From contig CAYZRS010000032.1 of assembly GCA_964480915.1 (NCBI GenBank), forward strand, positions 1 through 62,001: a stretch of DNA of 62,001 bases, read 5' to 3'. The notes below the pieces were generated by a model that had not been told where the DNA came from, did no database searches, and saw only the letters and a program-made list of their open reading frames with translations. This DNA comes from CAWGCE01 sp964480915. GTDB lineage: Bacteria > Planctomycetota > Planctomycetia > Pirellulales > Pirellulaceae. The translations under genes were made by a program, and so were the position numbers. Positions within the stretch are counted from its first letter, which is position 1. Every line of letters begins with the position of its first letter. Shown here in pieces: positions 34,340 to 43,835 of the stretch.

Positions 34340-35784
34340 GTGAGAGATTTCTTCATGGCTTTCAACTGTTCAAATTCTGGACGCGACTTGTATGTTTCGT
34401 CCAACGGGTAGCAACCGGATACCAGGCCGTGACGTGGCGCTGTCGTGCAATCGCTAAAGGTGCGGCAGATTTTCTTGCGAGCCATCCTGCCCGTCGCCAA
34501 TACATCGGCCGGCAATTCGGGGTACGACAAGACCATGCGGCCTAAACCGACGCTGTCGATCCAGCCGCTCTTGATGACGGCCTGAGCGACATGAGGCAAG
34601 TAGTCCTGCAGATAACTGTAACCGCTGCCGATCATCGGCAGATGGGGAAAAGCCGCTTTGCATTGCTGCGACACGTCGATCTGTCTGGCCACACCGACCA
34701 ACGGATCTTCCGGCGGCAGGTAGCCGTCACTGGGTGGAAATATGGCCGGTCGTTGAATGTGCGGATTGTAGTAGGGACTGCCGCAACTGATGTTGATGGC
34801 GGCCACCCCCGCTTGCTGCAAGGCGTCGATCAAGAGCAGCGGCTCGGCCAGATCGAAATCGAGAGGATTTTCCGGATCGGTCCCAAATCCCAATTCGTAA
34901 GGCTGCAGATCGGCGTAGGACATCGGCTCGCCCGTCTGCGTGCTGGTGCGAAACGGCACGACGTCGAAAATACTAAGACGGACGAGCACCATCAGTTCAG
35001 GGCATGCTTCCTGGACTCGGCCAATAATCGTTCGTAACAGGCGTGTCCTTCCCTCGAGATCGCCGCCATATTTCCCAGGCCGAATGCGGGCGCTGAGAAA
35101 CTCGTGTAACAAGTAGCCGTGACACGCCTTCACGTCGACGAAACGAAACCCGGCTTCCTGAGCGACCTTGGCAGCGGCCACGTAGTCGTCCACCAACTGC
35201 TCTAAATCGTCGTCGCTCCACACGATCGACTGATCGTGTGAATCAATCCCAAACTTCTCGTCGAGCAGTGGATGATGGTAGGCGATACGAGGTTCCAGCT
35301 GTTTCGAATTCGGGCGGCAGAACCGTCCCGAGTGGGTTAACTGCAGTCCGACCAGCAGATCATCCGTCGATTCGCCGCTCGCCCGGTGCGATTCCTGCAG
35401 CGCTTGCAGCAACTGCCTCAGCCCATCCCGATTCTCGCGCAGCGCCATCAGTTGATTCGGGTTGGCTCGTCCATCGTGCCTCACGGCCGCCGCTTCGGCC
35501 CCCCAGATCAATTTGGCACCACTGCGACCGAAGTTCTGCCAACGCCTCACCGTCAGATCGGAAGGCGTGCCGTCCCTTTGAGCGTCCCAACCTTCCATCG
35601 GATGAATGCAGAAACGATTCCCGACCTCGAACCGACCAATCTGCAGCGAATCGGCCAGTACCGAACCGGAGGCCCGAGTGAGCACCTCATCATCGATCGG
35701 AATGTCGATTTTCAGGGCGCCGCAATGCTCACGAAAATCCGCGACCGACTTCAATTGGGCAATCTTCGGGTATTTCGTCGTCAT
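34336..35784 (-). CDS. Old Yellow Enzyme-type NADH:flavin oxidoreductase
   Basis: A 482-residue FMN-binding TIM barrel of the OYE family, which reduces activated C=C bonds. Motifs: CIHPMEGWDA near the N-terminus, LQLTHSGRF, VDVKACHGYLLHEFLS (catalytic His), and PGKYGGDLEGRTRLL. It lacks the C-terminal FAD/NAD domain of 2,4-dienoyl-CoA reductase; three Cys near the end (CRTFSDC and SGC) recall the iron-sulfur region only in part. Coupled by overlap to the aldolase gene. It lies 209 bases downstream of the large synthase on the same strand; the gap is long enough for a separate promoter, so a link to that pathway is only speculation. Confidence 0.88.
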   Translation of the reverse strand: MTTKYPKIAQLKSVADFREHCGALKIDIPIDDEVLTRASGSVLADSLQIGRFEVGNRFCIHPMEGWDAQRDGTPSDLTVRRWQNFGRSGAKLIWGAEAAAVRHDGRANPNQLMALRENRDGLRQLLQALQESHRASGESTDDLLVGLQLTHSGRFCRPNSKQLEPRIAYHHPLLDEKFGIDSHDQSIVWSDDDLEQLVDDYVAAAKVAQEAGFRFVDVKACHGYLLHEFLSARIRPGKYGGDLEGRTRLLRTIIGRVQEACPELMVLVRLSIFDVVPFRTSTQTGEPMSYADLQPYELGFGTDPENPLDFDLAEPLLLIDALQQAGVAAINISCGSPYYNPHIQRPAIFPPSDGYLPPEDPLVGVARQIDVSQQCKAAFPHLPMIGSGYSYLQDYLPHVAQAVIKSGWIDSVGLGRMVLSYPELPADVLATGRMARKKICRTFSDCTTAPRHGLVSGCYPLDETYKSRPEFEQLKAMKKSLT

Positions 35785-35993
35785 GCGGTCTTCGTTTCGA
35801 GCTGTGCTTGCTGCCGGTCACGTCATCGCCCATCCGCATCGGCGCACTGATACCGGTCGGTCCCATGGTTGGCGTGTGCCCTAAGTATATCGGACATGGG
35901 CGCGGCTCAGAATGCCCGCCAGTCACGGGGCGGGTCGAACGCACTTGCCGCGTGAGCGTTTGACGTTAAATCGAGACCATTATGAGGGATTGA

Positions 35994-38900
35994 CTAGCGA
36001 ATCCGTGTCACCATCGCACCTTCGACGCGCAACCGTAATTCGCCACTTTCATCGGTGACTTCGACCGTCTCGCAGCGAATGTTATCACCATCCACGACAG
36101 GAGACGTCGTGCGAATTTTCCAGCCAGCCGCCTCCGACGAATCTGCCGCCAACCCGACCGGAATCACGGCTCGATCAATCTTCGTCGGGACATGCAGCCC
36201 GGGCGCAACGTGCATGCCGGCGACTCGCAACGAAGCATCCAACAGCAAGGAAGGGACGACGCCATCCCAGCAAGTCGACAGATCGGGCATGAAGATAGCC
36301 CGCCGCCCCAACTCCCCAATCGTGATATTTCGCAGGCAGTCGAACGGACCAGACAGCTGCACGCTTTGGTCGGGACCACAGTAAGGATCAGAAACCGTAC
36401 GGGTCGCGCCATTTCCATTGTGCGAAATACCATTCAGCGATGGCGCTCCCAGGGTCCGTTCCTCCCCGATCGAAATCATCGCTTTTGCGAATACCACATC
36501 GGTTCGCAAGGCGATCCCCTCCGGGTTAACGATGTCGCCGATCATCCATGCCGCGAATCGATCTCGCATCTGATCGACGACGATTCGGACATTCGGGTCG
36601 ACCTCGTTCGCCAGGCGGACGAAACGATGAAAACCGATGTCCTGGATCGTGACGAAATTCGCCGGCTTGCCGTAGAGATCGAGCGCCGCTTTTGCCATGT
36701 AATTGAAGATCCACGCGCCGGGCAGCGTCGGGACCCCGCGTGCGTGATGGAATGAAAGGCAATCGATATCCGTCAGTTCGATTCGGGTCTCACTCGTCTT
36801 CAGCACTTCCCCTTGGGCCGTGGGCACGGTCCGCATTAAGTAACGTGCCTGTTCGGCTTGCGACAAGGGCACATTGATCTCGGCGGCCGTTCGACCCGAC
36901 AAGACCGCACGGAAAATTCGCTGCCCACCTTCCGCACCTAATAGACGCAGGTTCCGCCGTTCCGCCAGCGCCCGATATTCGGAACCACGGGTCATGCCGA
37001 TTCCATCCCAAGCCGACCAGGCGATGCTGGCCCAGCGATGATCGGCAAGTCGCCCCGTCAAACCGCACAGTCGATCCATCGTTTCATTGGCAGCCCCATA
37101 ATCGTGCTGCCCATCATTGCCAAAAATACTGTAGGCAGAAGTGAAGATATGAGCTGCCACCGTTCGCCCCAGCCGAGCTCGGCAACTTTCCATCAGATGA
37201 TTCAGGCCGGTCACTTTCACATCGAATGTCTTGCGAAATTCGGCCAAGCTTCGATCCTCAATCCGTTTCGACCACTGCACCCCGGCCCCGTGAATCAGCA
37301 GATCGACTCGGCCGAATTCAGCCACCACCTGCTCGACCGCGTCGTCGACCGCTGCTCGATCGGTGACGTCGACTGCCAAGTAACGGACCTTGCCGCCACA
37401 TGCGGCCAAGTTGTCGATCGTCTCCTGAGCTTCCCAACGCGCCTGAGCCGCTGCGAAGCTCTGCCGCATTTGGACAGGCGACGCTCCCGGATTCTGTTCG
37501 ACATACCGCGCGTAATATTCACTTTCGACCTCGGGCGAGTTGATATTGGCCGGCCCTCGTTCGAGCGGACTGCGGCCGAGTGCAATCACCGTGCATTGGT
37601 GATCTTGCAGCAGCGCCTCGACGGCGACCGCGGTGACTCCTCGAGCCCCGCCACTGGCGATCACGACCGAATGCTGGTCCAGTGGCAGCTGCGGCATTGC
37701 CGTGCTCGATGTCAGGCATTCGTCCGTCACCGCCCGCAACCGGCGCACTAATCGGCGATCCTCTTCGTAGACAATCTCCTGTTCCGTGTTCTGGCCGGAC
37801 GATCTCTCTTGCTGCAGCGCCGTCACAGCTGCCTGCAGCGATCTATTGTCCAAGCTGAGGACGCCCATCGTTGCACTGGGCAACTCGCGTTTCGCCGCTT
37901 TGATCAGCCCGGTGACTCCGCCGCTGACCGGATGAATGCTCCCGTTCCAGCCGCCGGGGAAGAGCCCCCAGACTTCGGTGAGCCCCTCGCGCAAACGAGG
38001 AGCCAGTCTCTTCATCGCTAGAAAGAGTAACTCGCACAGCTCGTTTTGGACGACTTGCCCCAGTGCTTCTTCGAGCTGCCAGCCACTTGGCTGGTCTAGC
38101 GCTAGGACGACGTCGGGCGCAAACTCGGCAATCCGATCAAGCACCTCGCTCGCCGTTGCCTCGTCGTGCAGATCGACCGCCTGGACCGTCGGCAGCGCCA
38201 ACTGACCGGCTACCTCGGCAGCCGATTCGCCGACGAGCACCACCAAATGGTCGCGACTGACGTGCTGCAGGCAACCAGCTACATCTGGCGACGAATAACG
38301 ATCGGCCGCCGCGATGACCAGCCAACGTTCTTCGCCACTGTTCCCCGCCGTCGCCTGAGGCGTAGCGGCCGCGGCAACCCACGTCGGATAATGCAGCGGA
38401 AATTCATCGTCGACAAGTTGATCGACCTCGGGCGACGCCGCCGGATGGCTGATGTTCGCGACGAACTTTTCCAGCTGTTCACCCACTCCCTGGCCAGGCT
38501 TTATGATTCGCGCCACGTCCGGCAGTTCACCCACTTCCGTCAGTCCACACGCTTGGGCGTTGCGGCGCGTCGTCAGGGCGAAGGCGACGGCGTACTCATC
38601 TTCTGGGTTCGCAGAAGCATCTTCCATGACCGACCAACGGTTTGCGCTGATGGCTGCTACCACGACGACCTGGGAACCACCCTCGGGACCGCTCCGGAGC
38701 AGCAGCTTCGCCGCCTCCAAAGCCCTTACGAACGATTGGTGTCCCGCATCGACAACAAAGTTGGGCCCATTGAGATTGAACTGCAGCGCAGCCCGTCCAG
38801 CCGACACGTTGGGCATCATGCATTGCAGCGTATACGCGCCCGACGGTCGCGCACGCTTCGCAGCGGCCTGCACTTGGGCTGCCGCCGGCAATCCCTCCAA

Positions 38901-41900
38901 GTCACGGACAAGGCGCGGCTCGAGAACGCGCGTTGTCGCCTCGACCGCTCGTTCTGTTTTCCCCTGCTGCGCCAGCACGATGCCTGTGCGGCTTTTTAGC
39001 GCGTCGTCGAAACCCTCGATCTGGGCCAACGTCTCGCCAATGATGGAAAGTGCCAACGACTGAGTCACATCCATATCGTCCGCGAGGTCGGGTAGGATCA
39101 ACATGCCTTCCGGTGCGACCGCATCGCGATCGAAACGCAGGTAAGACTTTCCACCGGCGACCGTTTCTTGTTCCGTTGGAGCCAGACGATGCCAGCCGAC
39201 GAGGACCCATTCGTCGTCATCCACAGGAGGACCGCACTCGGGCTCGGCCGTTTCAGCATGCGATGGATGATACGGCTCCACGACGACGTGCGCGTTCGAG
39301 CCCCCGAAGCCAAAGCCGTCGATGGCGATGCCGCCCTGGCTGTCGCTGAAGGTGAGTGGGGCGGCCGCCACCGCTAAGGCGCTGGACTCATTTAGCTGAT
39401 TCGAAGGTTCACGGAAAAACGCTTGGCCGGGGAACAGACCTGCTTGCAGTGCCTCACTCGCCGCAATCACAGACGCGGTACCGGCCGCCCAACCGGTGTG
39501 ACCCAAGAGCCCCTTGAGACTGTGCACCTGCAATGGTTCTTTCGCAAACGGCTCGAAGAACGTTGCCAAGGTTTTCAATTCGGTCGCGTCCCCCACCGGT
39601 GTCGAGGTTCCGTGCGCTTCGATCGCGACGATCGATTCGGGGTCGACTTCGTAATTCGCGTAGCATCGCTGCAGCGCCAACAGCTGCCCAGCGGTTTGTG
39701 GAACGTTGGCCGACGGACTGCGCCCGTCACTAGACAGCCCGGCGCCTCGGACGACCCCGCAGATCGATGCCTGCTCACGTTCTGCATCCTGCAGTCGTTG
39801 CAGCACGACCATGGCGGCGCCTTCGGAAAACACCACACCATCTGCCCCGGCGTCAAACGGGCGGCAGCCGGTCGAGGTGAGACCACCGAACTGAGAGAAG
39901 AGACAGTTGTTACCAGGTCCGGGGCAGAAAACCCCACCGGCCAACACGACGTCGGCATCGAAGTCTTCCAACGCCTGCATGCCCAATGCGATCGAGTACA
40001 GCGATGACGCACAGGCGGCGTCGATGAGCGTGATCTCAAGACCCGGCCGCACGACACAGTCGAACACCTCTTGAATCGCCGAATGCGGGTCCTGGCTCGC
40101 AGCGCGTGCCGTTCCCACCCGCTGAGCCACTTCCGCGTCGAAGACATCCACCCCCGCGTAGCGTAGGGCGGCGAAGTTGTCTTGGTCTTTGAATCCATCC
40201 GCCGTTGACCCGACAAGGCAGAGGACCCTTTCCGCTTTCTGTAACGGGTCGGCACACTGCGCCAGCGCAATGCACAGAACTTGCTGCGGCCGCGAAAAGG
40301 CAGCGAACGTCGCCTCGTCCACCTGGGGCGGCTTCACAAGATCACGATTGTCAATTCGACCGGCTAGCGCCGACGTCGAGCGGTCCGGCACGAGCGATGC
40401 CGAGTAGAAGTCTCGTTCCCAGTCGGGATCCAACTGACGCTGATCAACGATTCCCAATCGCCCTTCCTGAATCGCCGCGTAAAGTTCGCTGGGCGACGTG
40501 GCCCGACCTGGCAAGAGGCAGCCCTGGCCGACGATGGCGATTGCTGGCCGAGCCACTTTGCTTGCGCTGGACTCTTCGTACCGTTGCTCAGCCGCTGCCA
40601 CTGCGGCGGGCAGCGCGGCCGACTGCTGCTGCGGTTCGATCGCAGGTGACGCGGGAGGCAGCGGCCGCTTCGCACTCACCGACTGTTGCCGACTCGTTGT
40701 GGCCATGGAGGCCGGCAGGCCATCTTCGACGCCGACGACTTCAATCGCATCTGGTTCGGCAGCCAGTAGTAGACGTCGCAAGGAACCGGCAGACCCGCAG
40801 TCGACGAACTGAGTCGTCCCGGCAGCGACCAGGTCGCCCAGCGCACCTTGCAGGTCGAAAGGGCGCAACAAGTGACTGCTGAGGATCGCTGCCAAATCGT
40901 CATCGCCGGTCAGTTCTCGGCGGCCGATGGGAGAGTAGACCGTTCTGCAGGGTGGCCGAAAATCGACGGTGGAACGCAATTCACGAAACCAGGCATCGGC
41001 CGCCTCTCGCAAGGAGGGATGATGAAACGATGTCGGACTCGGAATGCTGACCGACTCCACACCGATTTGCCGCAAATGTGATTGCAGTCGCTCTAATTGT
41101 GACTTTTGCCCCGAAAGGACTGTTTGTTTCTCATGATTTCGCCCGGCAATTGCGATGCCCGTTAGCTGAGCAACGGAGATCTCTTCCGCAACCGCACGGC
41201 GGCTTGTGGCGGCGACCAACAGCCCACCATCCTGCGGACCGAACTCCTCAACGATGCGGACTCGCTGACAAACGATCCGCACGCCGGCCACGACATCGAA
41301 GCAGCCGGCCACATTTAAGGCAGCCAGCTCACCAAAGCTGTGTCCCAGCAGCACCGCCGGCTCGCCAAGTTGCTCGCGCAGCAGCGCGCCCAACACACCT
41401 TGCAAGTGAATGCCGACTTGAGCCAGGCCGGCCGTGTCGCGGGTCGCCTTGAGGCAGTCTTCGATCGAGCCGCTGACGATTTCCGTTCCGCTAACCCCCA
41501 ACTCCTGTTGCACCACGTCCGCACATTGATCGAGCGTGGACCGCAGCGACGCGTCCAGCTGAGTGCATGCCTGGATACGTTCACAAAGCAGCACCGCATC
41601 AAACGCACCTTGCCCAGGAAAAACCCAGGCCTCGTCGCCAGCACTGGTCGGCGACGGACCACTTTGGTGGTCGACGTCCGTGATTCCCAAGGGACGAACG
41701 ACCGCGGCGGCGGCGTCATTCAGCACGGCTCCGTTCGATACCGCGACCGGTTCGTCACCCGCTGAAATAATTCGCGGATGGGGGTAGCGGTCGGAAAGGT
41801 AATTTAACGCGGCCGAGCGAATCTCATCGGTGAATAATCTCTCCGTCGCGTCGGCTCCGGCCAGGACGCGATCCCGAAACAGTTCGTCGGTTTCGATTTC

Positions 41901-42320
41901 GGTAATTTCACGAATGTCATCAAACGCCTCACGTAGCGGCACCGGTAGTGGAATCGGCATTCCTGTTTTCGCATCGGCGCAGATCATGGTTTGAAATCCA
42001 GCGCAAATCGCCTGCCCTTGCTGCCCCAACATGCGGTAGCAGAACCGCGCGCTGACTCGGCCCCACTCTTCCAACGAAATCAAAATGGCGACTCGGTCTC
42101 CTAAAAAGACCGGGCTTAGATTGCGCGAATAGGCGTCGGCCGTGAAGAGGTGGATTTTCTCTAGCGCCTCTTTCACGCCCGGGCGATCAAAAATGAGATC
42201 GCCATAGAGCAGCGCTTCGCGCCCAGCGCACTGGAATTTGAAAGCTGTTAAGAAATGATGGCTGCCGTAAGCCATCGTGTCATCAAAGTGAATGGTGTAC
42301 GGCGTTGCGAAGTAAGACAT
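35994..42320 (-). CDS. Multidomain iterative fatty-acid/polyketide synthase (TE-AT-KS-KS0-KR-DH)
   Basis: A 2108-residue cytosolic megasynthase. Domains in order: hot-dog thioesterase (1-150; IHFDDTMAYGSHHFLTAF); acyltransferase (230-525; FPGQGAF, Ser328 in GHSFG); ketosynthase (593-1015; Cys770 in DAACASS, His903 in EAHGTSTP, His941 in LLGHTGWAAG); a shortened second ketosynthase-like region (1038-1235) without active Cys; a linker and ketoreductase (1330-1770; SGGARGVTA, Ser1728, Tyr1741, Asn1745); double hot-dog dehydratase (1845-2108; H1858-x3-G-x4-P, Asp2028). No carrier domain is inside; it is supplied by the gene 17 bases upstream. The parts resemble PfaA/PfaC of polyunsaturated fatty acid synthases but the order is different. 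Product probably a long-chain, partly unsaturated acyl chain (inference). No phosphopantetheinyl transferase is in the window. Confidence 0.92.
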   Translation of the reverse strand: MSYFATPYTIHFDDTMAYGSHHFLTAFKFQCAGREALLYGDLIFDRPGVKEALEKIHLFTADAYSRNLSPVFLGDRVAILISLEEWGRVSARFCYRMLGQQGQAICAGFQTMICADAKTGMPIPLPVPLREAFDDIREITEIETDELFRDRVLAGADATERLFTDEIRSAALNYLSDRYPHPRIISAGDEPVAVSNGAVLNDAAAAVVRPLGITDVDHQSGPSPTSAGDEAWVFPGQGAFDAVLLCERIQACTQLDASLRSTLDQCADVVQQELGVSGTEIVSGSIEDCLKATRDTAGLAQVGIHLQGVLGALLREQLGEPAVLLGHSFGELAALNVAGCFDVVAGVRIVCQRVRIVEEFGPQDGGLLVAATSRRAVAEEISVAQLTGIAIAGRNHEKQTVLSGQKSQLERLQSHLRQIGVESVSIPSPTSFHHPSLREAADAWFRELRSTVDFRPPCRTVYSPIGRRELTGDDDLAAILSSHLLRPFDLQGALGDLVAAGTTQFVDCGSAGSLRRLLLAAEPDAIEVVGVEDGLPASMATTSRQQSVSAKRPLPPASPAIEPQQQSAALPAAVAAAEQRYEESSASKVARPAIAIVGQGCLLPGRATSPSELYAAIQEGRLGIVDQRQLDPDWERDFYSASLVPDRSTSALAGRIDNRDLVKPPQVDEATFAAFSRPQQVLCIALAQCADPLQKAERVLCLVGSTADGFKDQDNFAALRYAGVDVFDAEVAQRVGTARAASQDPHSAIQEVFDCVVRPGLEITLIDAACASSLYSIALGMQALEDFDADVVLAGGVFCPGPGNNCLFSQFGGLTSTGCRPFDAGADGVVFSEGAAMVVLQRLQDAEREQASICGVVRGAGLSSDGRSPSANVPQTAGQLLALQRCYANYEVDPESIVAIEAHGTSTPVGDATELKTLATFFEPFAKEPLQVHSLKGLLGHTGWAAGTASVIAASEALQAGLFPGQAFFREPSNQLNESSALAVAAAPLTFSDSQGGIAIDGFGFGGSNAHVVVEPYHPSHAETAEPECGPPVDDDEWVLVGWHRLAPTEQETVAGGKSYLRFDRDAVAPEGMLILPDLADDMDVTQSLALSIIGETLAQIEGFDDALKSRTGIVLAQQGKTERAVEATTRVLEPRLVRDLEGLPAAAQVQAAAKRARPSGAYTLQCMMPNVSAGRAALQFNLNGPNFVVDAGHQSFVRALEAAKLLLRSGPEGGSQVVVVAAISANRWSVMEDASANPEDEYAVAFALTTRRNAQACGLTEVGELPDVARIIKPGQGVGEQLEKFVANISHPAASPEVDQLVDDEFPLHYPTWVAAAATPQATAGNSGEERWLVIAAADRYSSPDVAGCLQHVSRDHLVVLVGESAAEVAGQLALPTVQAVDLHDEATASEVLDRIAEFAPDVVLALDQPSGWQLEEALGQVVQNELCELLFLAMKRLAPRLREGLTEVWGLFPGGWNGSIHPVSGGVTGLIKAAKRELPSATMGVLSLDNRSLQAAVTALQQERSSGQNTEQEIVYEEDRRLVRRLRAVTDECLTSSTAMPQLPLDQHSVVIASGGARGVTAVAVEALLQDHQCTVIALGRSPLERGPANINSPEVESEYYARYVEQNPGASPVQMRQSFAAAQARWEAQETIDNLAACGGKVRYLAVDVTDRAAVDDAVEQVVAEFGRVDLLIHGAGVQWSKRIEDRSLAEFRKTFDVKVTGLNHLMESCRARLGRTVAAHIFTSAYSIFGNDGQHDYGAANETMDRLCGLTGRLADHRWASIAWSAWDGIGMTRGSEYRALAERRNLRLLGAEGGQRIFRAVLSGRTAAEINVPLSQAEQARYLMRTVPTAQGEVLKTSETRIELTDIDCLSFHHARGVPTLPGAWIFNYMAKAALDLYGKPANFVTIQDIGFHRFVRLANEVDPNVRIVVDQMRDRFAAWMIGDIVNPEGIALRTDVVFAKAMISIGEERTLGAPSLNGISHNGNGATRTVSDPYCGPDQSVQLSGPFDCLRNITIGELGRRAIFMPDLSTCWDGVVPSLLLDASLRVAGMHVAPGLHVPTKIDRAVIPVGLAADSSEAAGWKIRTTSPVVDGDNIRCETVEVTDESGELRLRVEGAMVTRIR

Positions 42321-42337
42321 CGTCTATTCCCTTACGC

Positions 42338-43618
42338 CTAAGAAGAGCTTGGAGTGAGTCCTCCGGACATGGACTGCGGCAAAGGCCGACTGTGAGCACG
42401 TGTTGAAGCGCCATGATCGACGGTCCAGATGGCTCCATTGATGGCGCGTGCTTCATCGCCCAGCAAGAAAGCGATCGTGCTTGCGAGGTCCATCGGACTG
42501 CACATTTGTCCGTCCGGTATGATTCGTTCCCAGTAGTTATGCGTCGCTCGAGCTTCTGGATACTGATCCATCAAGTCACCGTAAACCGGACCACCCGATA
42601 CGCAATTGGTGCGAATCCCCAAAGGCGCCAGGGCGCAAGCCAGGTAACGAGTCATCGATTCGACCGCCGCCTTGATGACACCTTGACCTCCCATGCCTTC
42701 GACGTACCGATGAGCGGCAATCGATGACATGGTGACGATAGAACCGCCGCCACGTCTTTCCATCAACCGACTGGCCAGCATGGCACACTGGTGATGACCG
42801 GCAACGTTCGTACGAAACGCACGGTCCCAATCTTCGGGAGTCACGTCTTGGAACGATCCGATGCGACCATCTGACGCGTTGCAGATGAGCATGTCCAAAT
42901 AGCCAACCCGTTGATCCAACTCGGCGAAAAGCGCTGCCACCTGTTCTGGATTTGCCACCGAACCCCAAAGGTGAATGGCCGAACCACCAGTGGCATTGAT
43001 CTCCGCTGCCGTCTGTTCGCCCTGATCGCGCGAGTGGAATGAATTAATCACGACCGTCGCCCCTCGTGACGCAAGCAATCTGGCGATGGTCTTCCCCACG
43101 CCACGTCCCGAACCGGTCACCAAAGCGACCCGCCCTTGCAACGCACCGCGGTAGGGATTCCCCATCTCTAGTCGACGCGAGACAGGCATGTTCGGCTGCG
43201 GCAGCCCGCGAGAAGGGGAAACATGGCTCACACCACCATTGACAATCCCTTGCCCACCATTTCCGTTTTGCAGCGTCGGCGGCGCGGGCGGGGCGGGGGC
43301 AACCACTGGACTTGGCACGCGGTTTCCATTCGCAGTCGGCGCCTTGGCTTCGCCAACGCCCGCCGTCGAACCATTCGCGGACAACGCCGCTTCAATCCAA
43401 CGAGCCACGTCTTCGATCGTTCGAATCGACGGATCACGTTCTTGCGAAATCAGATCCAATTCAAATTCATCCGCCAGCGCGGCAACGACCTCGACGCGCT
43501 TTACCGAATCGATTCCAAGATCATTTTCCAAATCGGCGTTTGGAGTTAGCAGTTGTTTTGGATAACGCGTCGTCAACGCAACGCAGTCGATAACCCGATC
43601 AAGAATGTTGGTCATCAT
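42338..43618 (-). CDS. Acyl carrier protein fused to FabL-like SDR reductase
   Basis: A 426-residue two-domain protein. Residues 1-80 are an acyl carrier domain with Ser38 in DLGIDSVKRVEVV, the signature shared with polyunsaturated fatty acid synthases; Ser38 should carry phosphopantetheine. A Pro/Asn/Gly linker (about 82-155) leads to a short-chain dehydrogenase (160-405; VALVTGSGRGVGKTIARLL), most like enoyl-ACP reductase FabL (SSIAAHRYVEGM, RYLACALAPLGIRTNCVSGG). In the Y-x6-K catalytic pair the Lys is Lys316 but the Tyr position is Met309. The start 43618 follows a GAGGGGGGA ribosome site; the reading to 43804 is spurious. It is the first gene of the operon with the megasynthase. Confidence 0.92.
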   Translation of the reverse strand: MMTNILDRVIDCVALTTRYPKQLLTPNADLENDLGIDSVKRVEVVAALADEFELDLISQERDPSIRTIEDVARWIEAALSANGSTAGVGEAKAPTANGNRVPSPVVAPAPPAPPTLQNGNGGQGIVNGGVSHVSPSRGLPQPNMPVSRRLEMGNPYRGALQGRVALVTGSGRGVGKTIARLLASRGATVVINSFHSRDQGEQTAAEINATGGSAIHLWGSVANPEQVAALFAELDQRVGYLDMLICNASDGRIGSFQDVTPEDWDRAFRTNVAGHHQCAMLASRLMERRGGGSIVTMSSIAAHRYVEGMGGQGVIKAAVESMTRYLACALAPLGIRTNCVSGGPVYGDLMDQYPEARATHNYWERIIPDGQMCSPMDLASTIAFLLGDEARAINGAIWTVDHGASTRAHSRPLPQSMSGGLTPSSS

Positions 43619-43670
43619 TCCCCCCTCGTTCAATTCGCGGAACCGTCCCACACACGATTCAATGGTGAGT

Positions 43671-43700
43671 ATTGTATCAACCAGAGTAAGTGAATGTCGA
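43671..43700 (-). promoter_or_regulatory. Sigma-70-like promoter of the fatty-acid/polyketide synthase operon
   Basis: On the minus strand TCGACA (43695-43700) and TACAAT (43671-43676) are separated by 18 bases and each match five of six consensus positions. Transcription would start near 43664, about 45 bases before the ATG at 43618. Confidence 0.55.
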
Positions 43701-43835
43701 TCTTTTTCCGACAAGAGGAGGGTTCTTTGCAAGCTTGACGAGGCTACCGATTGGGACGTTTCTGTTAGATATAGCGAAGACACCCCCTCGCGAGGCAGAG
43801 CCAACCGCCCCTACGGGTGGTCGGGATGACACCGA

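Noticed and set aside
43619..43804. 62-codon N-terminal extension of the ACP-reductase
   Set aside because: A strong ribosome site and promoter lie inside it, and the carrier domain begins at the internal Met pair.
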